From Escallonia rubra (lineage: Eukaryota; Streptophyta; Magnoliopsida; Escalloniales; Escalloniaceae): a DNA stretch of 64,000 nucleotides. The stretch spans positions 1-64,000 of the forward strand of contig JAVXUO010002229.1 in assembly GCA_033065855.1 (NCBI GenBank). The letters are read 5' to 3'. Of this stretch, positions 1-12,240 are shown one piece after another; the first letter of the stretch is position 1, and every line of letters starts with the position of its first letter. Made by a program: the position numbers and the translations under genes. Under the pieces are notes generated by a model, which was not told the DNA's origin, ran no database searches, and saw only the letters and a program-made list of their open reading frames with translations.

Positions 1-369
1 TACCGAAGGTAATTTGGACCACACAACCTCAACCGCAACTGCCTAGCCAACCAGCAGCATACTTGGACTCTTCTTCATCGTTCGAAAGCCAACAACTACT
101 ATCTAGCACTCGAGGATCTCAAATTGCAAACCACCGCAAATCAAGAGTCATTGACAAACATCCTTTACTCTCACATCATCCTCCCAATAGTCGTTACCGC
201 CATGTTTTGCGACGTGCCTAAAACAGCTCCAACGACCTACTCACTTCTTGTGCAGAAGATCAAGGTGAAGAATGTGGAACACTTTCTCTGGACAAGTTGG
301 ACATCCATCAATCTAGAACCACAAAATCGTCCCATGCAGTATGACCCTCAAGAATATCAAAACCCAGAA

Positions 370-1130
370 CTTATGAATTGCATCGCATCGAACTGTAACA
401 ATGCCAGAAACGGGCGTTTCAACATGCATGTCTGAGACATGATACAACGTCACAAACCTAAAATTATAATTCTAGTTGAAACAAGATCACGACAGCCATG
501 GCCGACCATATTGCAAGCACCTTCGAATTTGCAAAAAAATCACCGCATCGATGGAAATGGATACCATAGAGGAATTTGGCTACTGTGGCACCCACACAAA
601 GTGCAGATGGATGTTGTGCATGAATCGCCACAAGCTCGCCACAAGCTATCCACACTATGGTTCAGGTAAGTCAATCTCCTCCCTGGTTTTTATCTGCTAT
701 ATATGCATCACATGTTAATCATATGAGAGATAGTTTATGGACTGACTTGAGGAATATGAAATTTTATATAAATCTACCTTGGCTACTCATGGGATATTTC
801 AATGAAATTTTATGCCAATCTGGAAAATGGGTGGCCGTCTGTTTAGACAAAATCAATCTAGGGGTCTTTATAGTGTAATAGAAAATTTAAAACTTATTGA
901 ATTGGGGTTCCAAAGTCAAACAGCTTGTACTTGGACAAATCGCCATTATTTTAGAACTGATCAAATTCTTTAACGGCTTGACAAAGCTTTGGTTACAGAT
1001 TCCTGGCTTTATCGTTTCCCAAATTAAAAAATTATATACCTCCAAAGGGCACACTCTGACCATCATCCTATCTTGTTGCGTACCAGCGACCCGCATAATA
1101 ACTATCTTGGCAAACCGTTTTGTTTTGAAT
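370..1130 (+). pseudogene. LINE endonuclease domain, broken
   Basis: The segment from about 370 resembles the start of plant LINE ORF2 (a degraded form of the SWNCRGAGN motif), followed after a stop by a stretch reading HKPKIIILVETR and then GIWLLWHPHKVQ. These correspond to the conserved ETR/ETK and GGIWLLW motifs of the APE-like endonuclease that nicks the target DNA. Later endonuclease motifs between 720 and 1130 are scattered over other frames with stops. The enzyme cannot be active. The 350 bases before it may be a remnant of ORF1 or the 5' UTR, but I see no gag zinc knuckle there. Confidence 0.65.
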
Positions 1131-1289
1131 CGGCATGGTTCTTGCACCCATCGCTTCATCTGACGATAAAAAAACATGGAATAATCCAATCTTAGGAAAC
1201 CAAGGCCTTCTGTGTAAAATTCAGGCCCTTATTGATTATCTTAAGGACTGGAATAAACAAAATTTTTGGGATATTTTTAGGGAAAAAAT

Positions 1290-3260
1290 AGAATCTTGGA
1301 CATGCTGGCTTGTATACAAAAAACTCTAGCAAACCACACCTCCCTTTTTCTGCTAAAATTAGAAGCTAATTTTCAGGATACTTTTAATTCTATTTTGGCC
1401 CATGAACATGAGTTCTGGAAGGTTCGTGTAAAAATTCAATGGGCTTCTGATGGAGACCGTAACACTTATTTCTTCCACATATCTGTTATAAACCGACATC
1501 GTACAAACAATGTCATTCATCTAAAAAACACAAATGATTGTTGGATAAACAATGATAATGAAATTCGAGACCTATTCATCAACCACCTTAAAAGTTATTT
1601 CCATGTTCAGTCCCTGACTCACACTAGGTCTTTTTGTACCTGTCTGGAGGATCAGAATGAATTTAGTGATTACTGTCACTTAAAAGAAATTCCCACTGAC
1701 AGTGAGATCCAAAATGCGCTCTTCAAGATGGGGCCCAATTAAGCTCCCGGCCCTGACGGTTACCATTTAGGGGTGTTCCAAAAGTATTGGGACACCTTCG
1801 CCCGTGACATATGCACTTTTGTCAAGGCTTGCTACCTCTCCCACTCTATCTCGTTAGACATAAAAAAAATGCAAATATATGTCTTATTCTGAAACAACAA
1901 CATCCGAAAACGGTGTCTCACTTTCATCCGATTAGACTTTGCAGTACCAGCTACAAAATAGTCTCCCGCATTCTTGTTAGCCACCTGCGGCCTGTCATCG
2001 AAAAAATCATCCAACCAAATCAAATTAGTTTCCTCAAAGGGCGTCGCGCAGCTGACAACATTATCATTGCAAATGAAATGCTTCATACCATCAGGCATAA
2101 AAAAGGTAATGGCGGTCTTTTCATAGCTAAATTGGATCTTGAAAAGGCCTACGACCATCTTTCCTAGGACTTTCTCTTCACTACTATCAAAAAACACAGT
2201 TGTTCTTATGAGACCATAAATCTAATCATGAACTGTGTCTCGACGCTGCAATATGTGGTATCGTGGAGTGGAACCTTTGAATTTCTTTACTCCCTCGTGC
2301 GGGCACCGTCCCGGCGACCCACTCTCACCTTACCTATTTATTCTTTGAAATGAGATGTCTATCCTTTTAAATCAGGCGGAGGACGGAAATTACATCGGTC
2401 CCATCAAGGTGGCACGATCGGGAATGAGTGTATTTCACGGCGTATTTGCTAGCGATATCCTTCTATTTGGAAGAGCCACAAAGGAGAATGGTAGAAATTT
2501 CATGAACATGCTAAATTACTTTAGCACTTGTGCGGGTCTACATATTAATGTGTCTAAGTAAAAAATTCTCTTCTCCAAAAACACTAGGAGAGACATCAGA
2601 CTCTTCTTTAAGCACACTACTTAACTCCCATTTACCGACAAATTTGACGATTATATGGGAGTCCCGCTAACTCAGGGACGGATTATAAGGGATCAATTCT
2701 CTCACTTCTTGGAAAAAAACTCGCATGAAACTCGCCGCCTAGAAAACAAAAAGCCTATCTTTTGCGTGTAGGTCTACCCTTATCAATTCAGTGTTAAACT
2801 CAATTTCTGATTTATACTATGCAAGCATACATGATCCCCTCCTCAGTTGCAAACCAATTTGATACGATAAGCAAGAATTTTCTCTGGGGGCACACTGAAA
2901 ATGAACATAAATGGCATGGCATATGTTGGAATACCATATCTTGTCCTAAAAACCTGGGGGGACTGGGCATCCGCAAAACAAATACGATGAATCAAACTAT
3001 GTTCATGAACCTTGTTTGGCGTCTCTAGGAAAAACCTGATACTTTGTGGGCAAAAATCATCAAAGACAAGTACTTCCCTCATGGATCTATTTGGACGGCT
3101 ATAGAAAAAAATTATGGGTTTCGTTTTTGGAAAAACCTCATTCATACTAGAGATAGAATGAAAAAAATCATATGTTGGAGGGTGGGAAACGAGACAGACA
3201 TATTTTTTGGTAGCATCAACGCCTGCCTAAGGCCACAATTAGGTCACAAATGATCGGACC
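1290..3260 (+). pseudogene. LINE reverse transcriptase domain, broken
   Basis: Recognisable RT blocks are spread over three frames. 1296-1740 matches the pre-RT region (HEHEFWKVRVKIQW then DGDRNTYFFH). 1811-2165 holds the core: FHPIRLCSTSYKIVSRIL, then NQISFLKGRRAADNI, then KLDLEKAYD, which carries the first catalytic Asp. 2355-2560 holds the motif normally read as FADDLLLF, but here it is FASDILLF, so one of the two metal-binding Asp residues has become Ser. 2819-3250 matches the downstream thumb/connection segment (GGLGIRK). With the stops and this substitution the enzyme is certainly inactive. Confidence 0.85.
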
Positions 3261-3479
3261 CATACTTCGCCACATTGATATTTTGACAGTTAGCTCTTTC
3301 ATCCAAGATCGGGCTTGGAATAGCCACTCTATTCATATGCTTGTGCCCCCGTACATTTTAAACTAGATATTAGACATCTCGATTCCTCTCCATCACAGTC
3401 CCTCTAATAAAATCTTCTGGCCTTTCGATCAGGGTGAGTGCTCGGTTGCCTCCGCTCATAAATTCTTAAGCTCTCCTAA

Positions 3480-3720
3480 ATTTACCATTCACCATGATTG
3501 GAATTGGATTTGGAACCCCGGCCCCGAATTCAACATTTTCTTTGGAGATGTAGTCATTTCTGCATTCCTCTTCGAGCTCGACTCTCGTGAATCGCTAACA
3601 AACAATGTCCCCACAACTGTGGTATGCTTGAAACTATTGACCATGCCCTTCGCCGATGTCCAACAATCCACACGCTTTGGCAGAAATTAGCCCCAAAAAG
3701 GCGCACCATCGCTATAGACA
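3480..3720 (+). pseudogene. LINE zf-RVT-like zinc-binding segment, broken
   Basis: The frame around 3500 reads DWNWIWNPGPEF, and a second frame from 3624 reads MLETIDHALRRCPTIHTLWQKL. Together these are the two halves of the zf-RVT domain found after RT in plant LINEs (W-W-P start; ET-HAL-RCP-LW end). The cysteines between the halves are obscured by frameshifts. It is the bridge between the RT and RNase H parts of the same element. Confidence 0.6.
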
Positions 3721-3959
3721 CTTTCCGTTTCGTTTATGGTGTAAAGCCATGGCAAATCTCCTCTCCGCCACTATACCCAACAATATCCCCTGGCCCACTT
3801 TCTTCGGGTCCTCATGTCCGTGGTCTGGTACAATAGAAACAAATTCACCATCCTCCAGACACCGTTCCCAACCCAGCAAAATATTATGCATGAGACTACG
3901 ACCTTAGCACAAGATTACCTATTTTCCATTAACCGCGTGCACAATCATCCTCCCCGGAC

Positions 3960-4430
3960 CCATATCAAACAAATTAAATGGAACCCTCCCCCGGATGGGT
4001 GGGTCAAACTGAATACAGATGAAAGTGTAACCAAATGCAAATATCGAGCCGGTGTGGCCGCTACCATTCGTGACTCGAGCGACAAATGGATCTTAGGCTG
4101 TTCTAGAAAGCTCACAACCCAAAATAGCCACATCGCTGAATGGTGGGCACTTCGTGATGGTCTCAATCTCGCTTGGCATAACAACCATCGATAAGTTATT
4201 TTGGAGGTTGATGACACAAGCGTGGTCCAGTTTTTGTTAAATGATAACACCCCCCCCCCCCCCCCCGAGCTATTTGACATTTTTATTCTTGATTGTAGGG
4301 CTCTACTTAAACGTCCTTGGCAGTTCTTTTTTCTCATGCCTATCGAGAAACAAACTTTTGTATGGACCAAGTGGCTAAGCAAGCAGTTGATTAGCAGCAT
4401 GCATATCATATCTGGCAGCATGAGTTGATC
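3960..4430 (+). pseudogene. LINE C-terminal RNase H-like domain (RVT_3 type), broken
   Basis: The first half (to 4192) reads WNPPPDGWVKLNTDE, then AAWIRDSS-like and IAEWWALRDGLNLAW. These are the classical RVT_3 motifs with the first Asp (NTD) and the Glu (AEWWALRDGL) present. After one stop the frame continues with LEVDDTSVVQFLL, which carries the third acidic residue. A 16-base C run at 4252-4266 sits inside the domain and is the likely cause of the next frame loss. The domain would degrade the RNA strand of the RNA-DNA hybrid during LINE replication. Confidence 0.82.
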
Positions 4431-4535
4431 TTTTTGTTAAATCTGTTGCATAACAATATCAGTGGGAGAGTCACCCCCATGCTATGTGACTCAAGTATCT
4501 GTTAATTAAATAAAATCATCATGTTCTAAAAAAAA

Positions 4536-4979
4536 TAGGGGTATTCATCGAAATTATGGGAAATATGTTGTGAAAAAAAGACAGATATGAAAAGCATAAC
4601 CCATAAAGATTATGAAAAAAAAACAATAAGTACTTTTCTGATGGTCTTTTCATTTCGAAACAACAAACACATAACATAAAAACAAGTGACAACAGAAAAT
4701 AAAGACAGAAAATTGAGAAGCCTAAAAGAACATGCCTTAGTACCTACAATACATCAAAGGACAATTATGCAAGCTCAGTTAATTGGTGGTGGAAAGCACA
4801 GGCAGGGAAACTCAAACATAAAGAATGAGATCATTTTTCGTCGAAGTTGCTGGTTCGTCTTAGGCAATAAAATGAAACTTTTTTCAATGGATTTTGTTAA
4901 AAATGCTACAGAAATCAGTTCTCGAGCTTTCCATTTCTGTAAGCACTACAAAGAGGCTTAAGAAAAAGACAACTAAACC
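4536..4979. other. AT-rich spacer, no gene seen
   Basis: Between the LINE A-tail and the second RNase H-like fragment I see only AT-rich sequence with A runs (4574-4625). An open frame of 91 codons at 4686-4961 has no recognisable motif. Confidence 0.4.
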
Positions 4980-5400
4980 TCCACAATGAAGATTCCGTCA
5001 GTATGGCAACCAGCACCACCAGGTACATACAAGATTAACTTTGATGTCGCACTACTCTACTCTACCAAGGAGACCAAGCTACGGGGACAGGAGTCGTGGT
5101 TAGAGACATTTGTTGTAACTAAAGGCATAAAGGAAGGCAGAGTTTGTCAAGGCAATTGCAGCTGCGGAATCGTGGCACTTTGCACCTGAAATGGGATTCT
5201 GGAGTATTCAAATCGAAGTCAACTCGAGCAATGAGAGAGGAATCACTCCATCATGGGAAACATTATCGAGGAAGCCAAGCCGTCGATCAAAAACTTTTAT
5301 TAAAGTCAGTTAGGCGTACACCAGTAATAAGGTTGCACATGAACTAGCAAGGAATTCAAATTTTATTGAGTTCATGGTTTAGATGGGAGAGCCCCTTAAT
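4980..5400 (+). pseudogene. Second RNase H-like (RVT_3) fragment
   Basis: The start reads WQPAPPGTYKINFDVAL, the usual opening of plant RVT_3 domains (W-PP-G-YK-NFDGAL). A shifted frame then gives AEFVKAIAAAESWHFAPEMGF and IQIEVNS, and later NKVAHELARNSNFIE, matching the Glu-helix, the Asp strand and the C-terminal HxLAR motif. The Asp of the second acidic motif reads Asn (EVNS). No RT lies upstream, so this is a 5'-truncated LINE tail or a fragment of a host RNase H-like gene. Several frameshifts make it a pseudogene. Confidence 0.7.
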
Positions 5401-5555
5401 TAACTGTCATGGCATCCATCCTAAAAGATGTATCCCACTGGATTGGATAAAGTGATCGCTTGTACAAGAAAAAAACAAGCAAAACGAGCGTGGCGCTATA
5501 AACTTTAAATAACCAAAAGTGTATTTAATAAGACTAATAGACTAGAAATCCTGAG

Positions 5556-6966
5556 TGTAGACACGTCATTTTGTAGGTTTTATTTGTTTAATTCTTGTAG
5601 GCTTTACTTAACTATTTAATCATTAGAAGCTTTATTTTTGTCCGGTCTAGTTGGCTCAGTCCAGTTGGTTCAGTCCGGTTAGTCAGTACAGTAACTATAG
5701 TCTGCCTAAGCTTAACTCAGGTCAGAGTTTACATAAAATAGAGAGGCTAATAGTTGAATCGATTGTAATATGGGTTTCGGTATGGATTTCTTTATTTATT
5801 GGCATTAAGTTAAGAGGTAATTATTCCTTTTATGATTGGACTTAAAAGCAAATTAAGAAGGGGAAGAGTACGGGTTGGTTCCCCTTAGAAGCTTATTCTA
5901 CCGGCTAATAAGGGTAATTTGGTTTTTCTGATACTTTTCACTCATCTCTATTTGAGGTGATGAGGATTACCTATTAGACTCCTATTATACTTGTTTTGCT
6001 CCATAAACCTCTACATAAACAGCCCCAAGTAGCCTAAAAAGGGAGATTCGGTTAGAGAGAGAACTTCCCCTAGATGTGACAGGTGTATAGTAGGAGGAGC
6101 GATTAGATTAGAAATCCCGACTTCCCGCATCGGGAACATACCTGACACTTCAAACACCTCTAACTTTCTCATATCATATTTGATTTAGGCTACTTAAAAG
6201 CCTAAATCGTGAACTTTTCAAAGAGTTACAACTTTGTAAAAGAAGTGGAATCAGTCAAAGGTCATCTTCAGGGCCAAAACGGTAATTTTGTAATCGGGCA
6301 AGGCCTTTTGTTAGTTTGCAACTCTTGATCAACCTTTACATCATGCAATCAGGCAATTCGGATTAAAGGTATACCTTCCTACCCTTTTCTTTTAGTTCAT
6401 AGATTGGATCATACTAGAATCCCCTCCCTACGATCAAATTTTGTTTCATGAAAAAAATTAAAAACAATTATTTATCATTCAACTGGATCAGTTGATTTAA
6501 ATTAGATTTTAAAACCACGAATTGGATGAGTTGATTTAGAATCAGGTTTTTAAAACCACCAGTTTTTTTATTATTCAAGAAGTTAATTAAAATTATATTT
6601 TTAAAATCACATACCAAGATTTAGGCCGCTTCCTTTATTGGTCGGAACTACAAGCTAGGTTTTGATTTCAATTTGTCCGATTGAGTATGCATGTCAATCA
6701 ACCCATTGTTGAGTTCAAACCAAATCTAGGTTTTATAGTGAACAGCCTTGAAAAAAGTCCCAGAAGGATTTTAGGAATCGCAATCTTATTTATTTTAAAA
6801 TACAGAAAATGAGATAAAAAAAATCAAGAAATCACTCTAAAATGTCCAAAGGACAACTAATTTATTGAAAATAGGGAGATAGCCTCAAGAACTAAGTTAT
6901 GTAGCGGGAACGTGTTAGCCACCCACCACAACCATACGGTCGCTAATTTATTTCTATTGAATTTTT
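5556..6966 (+). mobile_element. Tat/Ogre-like LTR remnant (plus strand)
   Basis: The segment begins TGTAGACACGTCATTTTG, a start typical of Tat/Ogre-lineage gypsy LTRs. Near its end (6643-6690) a stretch reads GGAACTACAAGCTAGGTTTT followed by GAGTATGCATG, a degraded version of the GAACTACG..TTGATT..GATACGTAGGCA block that is recurrent in those LTRs. No internal coding region follows, because another element starts at 6967. The exact 3' boundary is unclear, so this is probably a solo or truncated LTR. Identification rests on remembered sequence signatures only. Confidence 0.5.
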
Positions 6967-7402
6967 TGTAACATTCCGGAATTCTCGGAATGTTAACACT
7001 CGATCGAATCATTCACATACAGACGAAATTATCCTCATAACCCAATGAACAACCATTATCAGAGTAGCTAAACCCTTAAATAATTGTAATACTCTTAATG
7101 TACAATCATACTTGAAAACTAAATTTAAACCTGAATAATAAACTAGCAAAGTTCACCCACGCAGGGGTTCTAAAGGCCAACACGGCAACTAAATACTAAC
7201 ACTCACGCTCTCTAAACCCACTCCCGAGCAATCTACTGATGAACATTACCTGCATAAAGGAAGTCAAACGGGAGTGAGCTTTTGTAAGCTTTGCAATTCA
7301 ATGATAAGTTTTCAAGAGTTTCAAAAGAATCATAACTAGTTTGATTAGATGTCACTATTATTTTTCAGATACGATGCAAACAATCACAGATACAATGACT
7401 AG

Positions 7403-7515
7403 TTCGTCAAGGTACTAGCCCACACCAATACATCGGCTATTCCGTCAAGGTACTAGCCCACACCAATACACAGGCTAATCTATCGAGGTACTAGCCCACA
7501 CCAATACACCTAATA
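7403..7515. repeat. 38-bp tandem repeat, 3 copies, inside LTR
   Basis: The core GGTACTAGCCCACACCAATA starts at 7411, 7449 and 7487. The same three-copy array is present in the other LTR (14458-14570), so the array predates insertion and belongs to the family. Confidence 0.85.
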
Positions 7516-8537
7516 TACACCAACTCCTGCCAAAACACACCAATGCATAATCTTATGTCAATATACAGAAGGACAACAATTCGCTAATGCAACATGTTAT
7601 TCAATACTCGATGCACAATAATAACTGAGCACTGATAAGAGTTTCAATAAATGTTTTAAGGCTCAATGAAAGTTTTATAAGACAAAGAATGCGACTTTAT
7701 CAAAATAACATAATCCAAAAGAATTGTGATAACAAATCAGAAGAACATATGAAACAATTATGAGGAGTTTTGTTCGGATGAAAATCCCTTACCACGATCC
7801 AAGTGAGATGAAGCTAAAACGCCCTCGATCAAATACTCGGAATTAACCTAGGTTGACAAATCATTTATCAGAACACTATCCACACTAATGTATTATAAAC
7901 CTAATATAACTATCCACAGCGTACCCATTTCTCTACTCAGAACGACGAAATTTGAAACGGTTCCACACACGGTCAACATATCCCGAAACTCGTCTCACTC
8001 CTTGAGGCTCAGAAATACCCCATAAATATTTTTAATTTTAATTAAGCATTCTTAGCAAAAATTCGTGGTACACCCATGTAAGCATAGGGTACCACTGATA
8101 CAGCACTGAACTCAGCCCACTTCACTCTATTCTCTGCACGCAATCTCTCCTTCATTCACAAATCACTCATAAACTCACTCACACAGTGCATTCCCTCGAA
8201 CACACACACACACACACACACCATTACTTATATACACAATATATATACACAACACTTACACACACCCATTATTTACATTAAAACACACATTCACAACACT
8301 CTAGGGATGGAAATTTGATCCGCAACCAGTGGATATCCGCCTCGACTTGATCCTATAGGAGCGGGTTTTCTTGACTTTGATCGGGTTACGGGGCGGGTAT
8401 GGTATCTAAATTTTAAACCCGCAGCGGGTACGGGTCGGATTTGGTATTTAGTCTAAGCGCCCCGCAGCCATGTATATGTTTTATATTTAGTTTTTATCCT
8501 AACCCTAGATCTAGGCAATCTCAGCCGTCCATCTCAT

Positions 8538-8546
8538 GGTATAAAT
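8538..8546 (+). promoter_or_regulatory. TATA-box-like site inside the hAT
   Basis: GGTATAAATAG lies just before an open frame (8548-8874, 108 codons) of low-complexity, serine/arginine-rich composition. It may be a captured promoter and 5' leader of a host gene, with the ATG too close to the TATA to be its natural start. Function is unproven. Confidence 0.4.
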
Positions 8547-8760
8547 AGTGGACAAAAACATCTCTTCCTCTGCCTTTCTTCTCTGCCACCCCGTCTTCTG
8601 TCTGCTTGATTCTCTCAATTCTCTTTGTTCTCTCAAAGCTCATACGCCGAACGGTCACGGCCTCCACGGACCAACCACCTCACGTCGCCTTCTCTCTGCC
8701 CCGCATGGTACAACGTTTATCTCCGCCAGTCGTCACCCATCTCCAGTTCGGCGCCGAAGC

Positions 8761-8862
8761 TGTGGCTACACCGAACGGCGACGGCCGAAGCTCCCGCTGT
8801 GGCTACGCCGAACGGCGTCGGCCAAAGCTCCCGATGTGGCTACGTCGAACGGCGACGGGGCA
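8761..8862 (+). repeat. 37-bp GC-rich tandem repeat, nearly 3 copies
   Basis: TGTGGCTAC recurs at 8761, 8798 and 8835, followed each time by a CGAACGGCG-type block. It accounts for the repetitive protein frames here. Confidence 0.75.
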
Positions 8863-9175
8863 ACAGCAAAGTAGTGGCGGTCGAGTTTGCCAAGTGCGAC
8901 TACTACGGGCCTGCGTCTATGTCGCGTCTGTGTTATAGAAAAAATAGCTGTGATTTTCTACTCTCTCTAAATGGTGGATGGGACATAGTTTTCATAATCT
9001 GGATCTGTATATTTGCTGCACCAAGTTATATTATGCTCGTTGTCCAGTGTATTTTTATGTCTTTGGCTGATCAGCGTTAACCTTTGCGATGAGGATTAGA
9101 CGATGTTAGAGTTGCTTTTCGTGGTCTGTGATCTCTCTGAAATTCATCGATGGCTCAGACTCTGGTTGTGCCCGC

Positions 9176-10443
9176 TAGGGGTGAGCGCGGTTCGGTTTGG
9201 GGGTCAAATCGTAAACCGAACAATAGACCTCGGTTCACAAATTTTTAAACCAAACCGAACCAAGACACATCGGTTTGAACGGTTCAAACGGTTCAAATTG
9301 AACAGTTCGGATCGGTTCATGTCAAAATTCCAAAGCTAATTTCCCCAATCTTAAATCTTAATATCTAACATGAATTGTATCTTATCATTCTTGAATCTAC
9401 TACAAAGTACGGAATACTGGATAAATCTTAATATCTAAGATGAATTGTATTTTAACATGAGTTGTATCTTATCGTTCTTGAATCTTATCATGTTTACACT
9501 TTACACTACAGGAGCTATAATATAAATGATCCAATAGTTGGAAGACCCAATAGCTTAGAATTAGAAGAGTTTTTCCATTTATGCGAATACCAACAGAATA
9601 TAAGAAGCTCAGTTTAACGATCTATCTTATGCCTCTAAAGGCTAAAATTTTCAAATTTGAAATCAGCAGCTAAAATTTAAATATCAAAATCAAAATCGAA
9701 ATGGGTAAAAGCTAAAAAATTGAAATCAAAATTGAACTCACCTGCTCACTGTTCAGAAGCCGAAGACAACACTTCAATCCGAAAAAACCCAATTACAATT
9801 TGGGAAATAGAGTGAGAAAACTCTACTTCAATCCAAGAAAACTCGACCGCGGTGACCCTTAATCTTCCATGGCCAAGTCAGATGCAACAGATAGAGAGAG
9901 AGAGGGCGCGAGACCGCGAGCTAGGAAGAAAAGCGTAAAACTGTGAATAACTGAATCTTGAGTATCGATTAGTTTGGTTCCATCATCCGTGGCCTGCAAT
10001 TTGTATTATTTGTGGGTTGTTTTATCTCTAAAGAAGAAGATTGGAAGTATTATTTGTGGGTTTGTTGTCTCTGAAGAAGAAGATTGGAAGAGATCGAAGA
10101 CCGAAGTAGCCATGGAAATTGGAAAGGAAAGAGGGGTGGCTGAAGACTGAAGTCAAATCTGAAGGAGTTAGCCTTAGGGTGAGCCGTGAGCAGAGTTATT
10201 CTACCGTGGTTATTAAGTTAACCAGGGTAAGGTATATATATATTTTTAATAGTTATATAACCTCGGTTCGGTTCGGTTTAACGACGGTTTGGAAATCCTG
10301 GACCGTGAACCGAACCGAACAGGCCTCGGTCTGAAAATCTCAATCCAAACCATTCAAACTCATCAACGGCTCGGATTCGATCGGTTCGGTTCTATCAATT
10401 TGAACGATTCGGATCGGTTTTATCGGTTCGTTGCTCACCCCTA
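9176..10443. mobile_element. Second non-autonomous hAT nested in the first hAT
   Basis: Ends are TAGGGGTGAGCG and the complementary TTGCTCACCCCTA, with an imperfect 8-bp target duplication (GTGCCCGC at 9168-9175, ATGGCCGC at 10444-10451, 6 of 8 identical). Both subterminal regions are packed with GGTTCGG/CCGAACC motifs, typical of hAT transposase-binding arrays. About 1.27 kb with no transposase gene. Confidence 0.85.
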
Positions 10444-10738
10444 ATGGCCGCAAGTAAGGAAAGAGCGGGGTCGGGTTTCCTAAATTACCTTAGGATCGGG
10501 GATGGTATTCCATTCTTTTGACCCGCTGCCAGGGCGGGGCGGGGCGGAGTGGGGTTTCTGAACTAGCGGGGCGGGTTCGGATTTAACAAGATCCGCATCT
10601 GACCCGCCCCATTGCCATCCCTACAACACTCTCACTACACTCACCACCTTCCATCTCACACCCACTGCCTCACGGCAGTGGGTCTCTCCCTTTTTTCTTC
10701 TTCTTTTCATTACACTCACTCACATGCACTCAATAATC

Positions 10739-10747
10739 TCTCTCGCG

Positions 10748-10790
<43 letters not shown>

Positions 10791-10792
10791 TC
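10739..10792. repeat. CT/CA microsatellite in LTR
   Basis: A CT run followed by a CA run; the equivalent stretch lies at 18178-18221 in the other LTR. It explains the Ser/Leu/His/Thr-rich frames nearby. Confidence 0.9.
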
Positions 10793-12228
10793 TTTCTATC
10801 ACACTATACACAGAACTCTCACAAACCACTTTCACCCTCACTCACACAGGTTCACAAAATCCTCCCCATTCTTGCACACATGCCTCACACATCATGTCGT
10901 GGTCTTTTCTCCATCTTTTCTCTTTTTCCAACACCTTATACATTTCACCCACTCACACAAACCCATTGACACTCTTTTCAACTCACTCCCTCTCTCCCAT
11001 GGCCAGAAACCCACAAGCTTCCATGATTTTCACACTATAACATATACACACCACTGCACCACTTATACACAGCCACACTCACATTCAAATATATACACCA
11101 GTTGGTGCACAAACCCACACAATACACTCAAAAATATTAACCCACTCATTGGCAGAACCAAATAATATCATATACTTCATAAACACAAATCGACATGTAC
11201 TAAGCCAACCACTGCCATACCCTAACACCACACATTTCATAGCCACGAAGCTGTTGGAAAATATATCTAGTCACTATGTCCTCGCCCATATCCACAATCA
11301 CCGTAACCACTGACAATGAAGACCCTAAACATTTTTTTAGCTCAATTCTTAGTTAGCTTATCTTCCTCGACCAACTTACAACCAATCTCATCTTCCACAT
11401 TGAGAAGTTCTGTAACTAACTTTTGCCATTTAGAAAACCCTCTCTCATACAACCCATGCGCCCACACAATCACACAATATACTCACACATATACACAGCT
11501 TCTACGTGGCACCGTATACCTTAAACTCACTTCGCGGCAGCCACCAAACTCACAGAACTCACTCTCACGGCTGAAATCCCATGCCTCCCCTTTTATTCTA
11601 TAAACCATTAACTAACAAAGAGAAAAAGATTTAGAAAGTTTACCGAAAAACCCAAGACGATCGCCGAAAATCCTTGTCCCCGTCCTCTCTCTCTCTCTCT
11701 CTCAGGAGGTGAGTCTGGCGGCTTCAAGGGGTGCCTTGAACGGTTGCCCCAAAACATGTGTTATATATTTCCTCTCTCTCTCTCTCTCTAATGTGAGTTT
11801 GGTGGCTTAAAGGGGTGCCTTGGACAGTTGCCCCAGAACATGTGTTATATATATATATATATAAAAGAAATCCCTACTCATTCATTTGTGGCTAAATTTT
11901 TTTACCCGAATTTATTATTGCGAAATGGTCCAACAATAAAACTTTATGATAATTTATGCGTTAAGAAAAATTATCAATGAGTTATTATGCTATCTCATTT
12001 GACAAATCGTCGCTATTATGTACACCGCTACTAAAGAATTTTTTTTTTGTTTCTAAAAGTATATCGAATGCTAAGGTAGATAGTTTGCCGCTAAAAATAC
12101 ACGTCGACATCAAGTATATATAAAAATATAACATCGCTAGAAATTGAATCTGTTAAGAAAAAATAAATTTGTCGGTAAAAATTCCCATTTAATTTGTGAA
12201 GAGTATTTTTGGAGTTCGGGGTATTACA

Positions 12229-12240
12229 CTCTCCCCACCT
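12229..12240 (-). other. Polypurine tract of the gag-only element
   Basis: On the minus strand AGGTGGGGAGAG ends exactly where the 3' LTR begins (TGTAATACCCCG). It primes plus-strand DNA synthesis. Upstream on the minus strand is GAGGACGGAATTT, the usual Tekay 3' leader. Confidence 0.88.

Larger units (their letters stand above)
1..4535 (+). mobile_element. Degenerate plant L1-type LINE (non-LTR retrotransposon)
   Basis: Reading all frames in order along the plus strand gives endonuclease, reverse transcriptase, a zf-RVT-like zinc segment and a C-terminal RNase H domain. This is the order of plant L1-type LINEs that have acquired RNase H. Each domain is split by several frameshifts and stops, so the copy is dead. 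It ends in a short A tract at 4528-4535 after an AT-rich 3' tail, as expected for target-primed integration. The 5' end is outside the window or lost. No target-site duplication can be checked because the left flank is missing. Confidence 0.88.
8302..10623. mobile_element. Non-autonomous hAT element
   Basis: Ends are TAGGGATGG and CCATCCCTA, and a perfect 8-bp target duplication CAACACTC lies at 8294-8301 and 10624-10631. This is diagnostic for hAT. The ends are rich in GCGGG and CGGGT motifs (8350-8460 and 10500-10610), as in other plant hAT subterminal regions. No transposase is seen. The body has a promoter-like segment and a GC-rich open frame at 8548-8874, probably acquired host sequence. 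A second hAT sits inside at 9176-10443. Confidence 0.93.
6967..12228 (-). repeat. 3' LTR of the gag-only element (left copy), with nested hAT elements
   Basis: Starts TGTAACATTCC and ends GGGGTATTACA at 12228, directly next to the polypurine tract. Without the nested hAT and one target duplication it is about 2930 bases. Compared with the right copy it lacks about 0.5 kb near 8050, so one of the two LTRs changed after insertion. It contains CA and CT microsatellites near 8200 and 10740 and a 38-bp tandem repeat at 7403-7515. Confidence 0.85.

Noticed and set aside
10612..11165. Ser/His/Thr-rich frames of 80-142 codons in the LTR, repeated at 18130-18592
   Set aside because: They lie in CT/CA microsatellite and LTR sequence, duplicated only because both LTRs share it.
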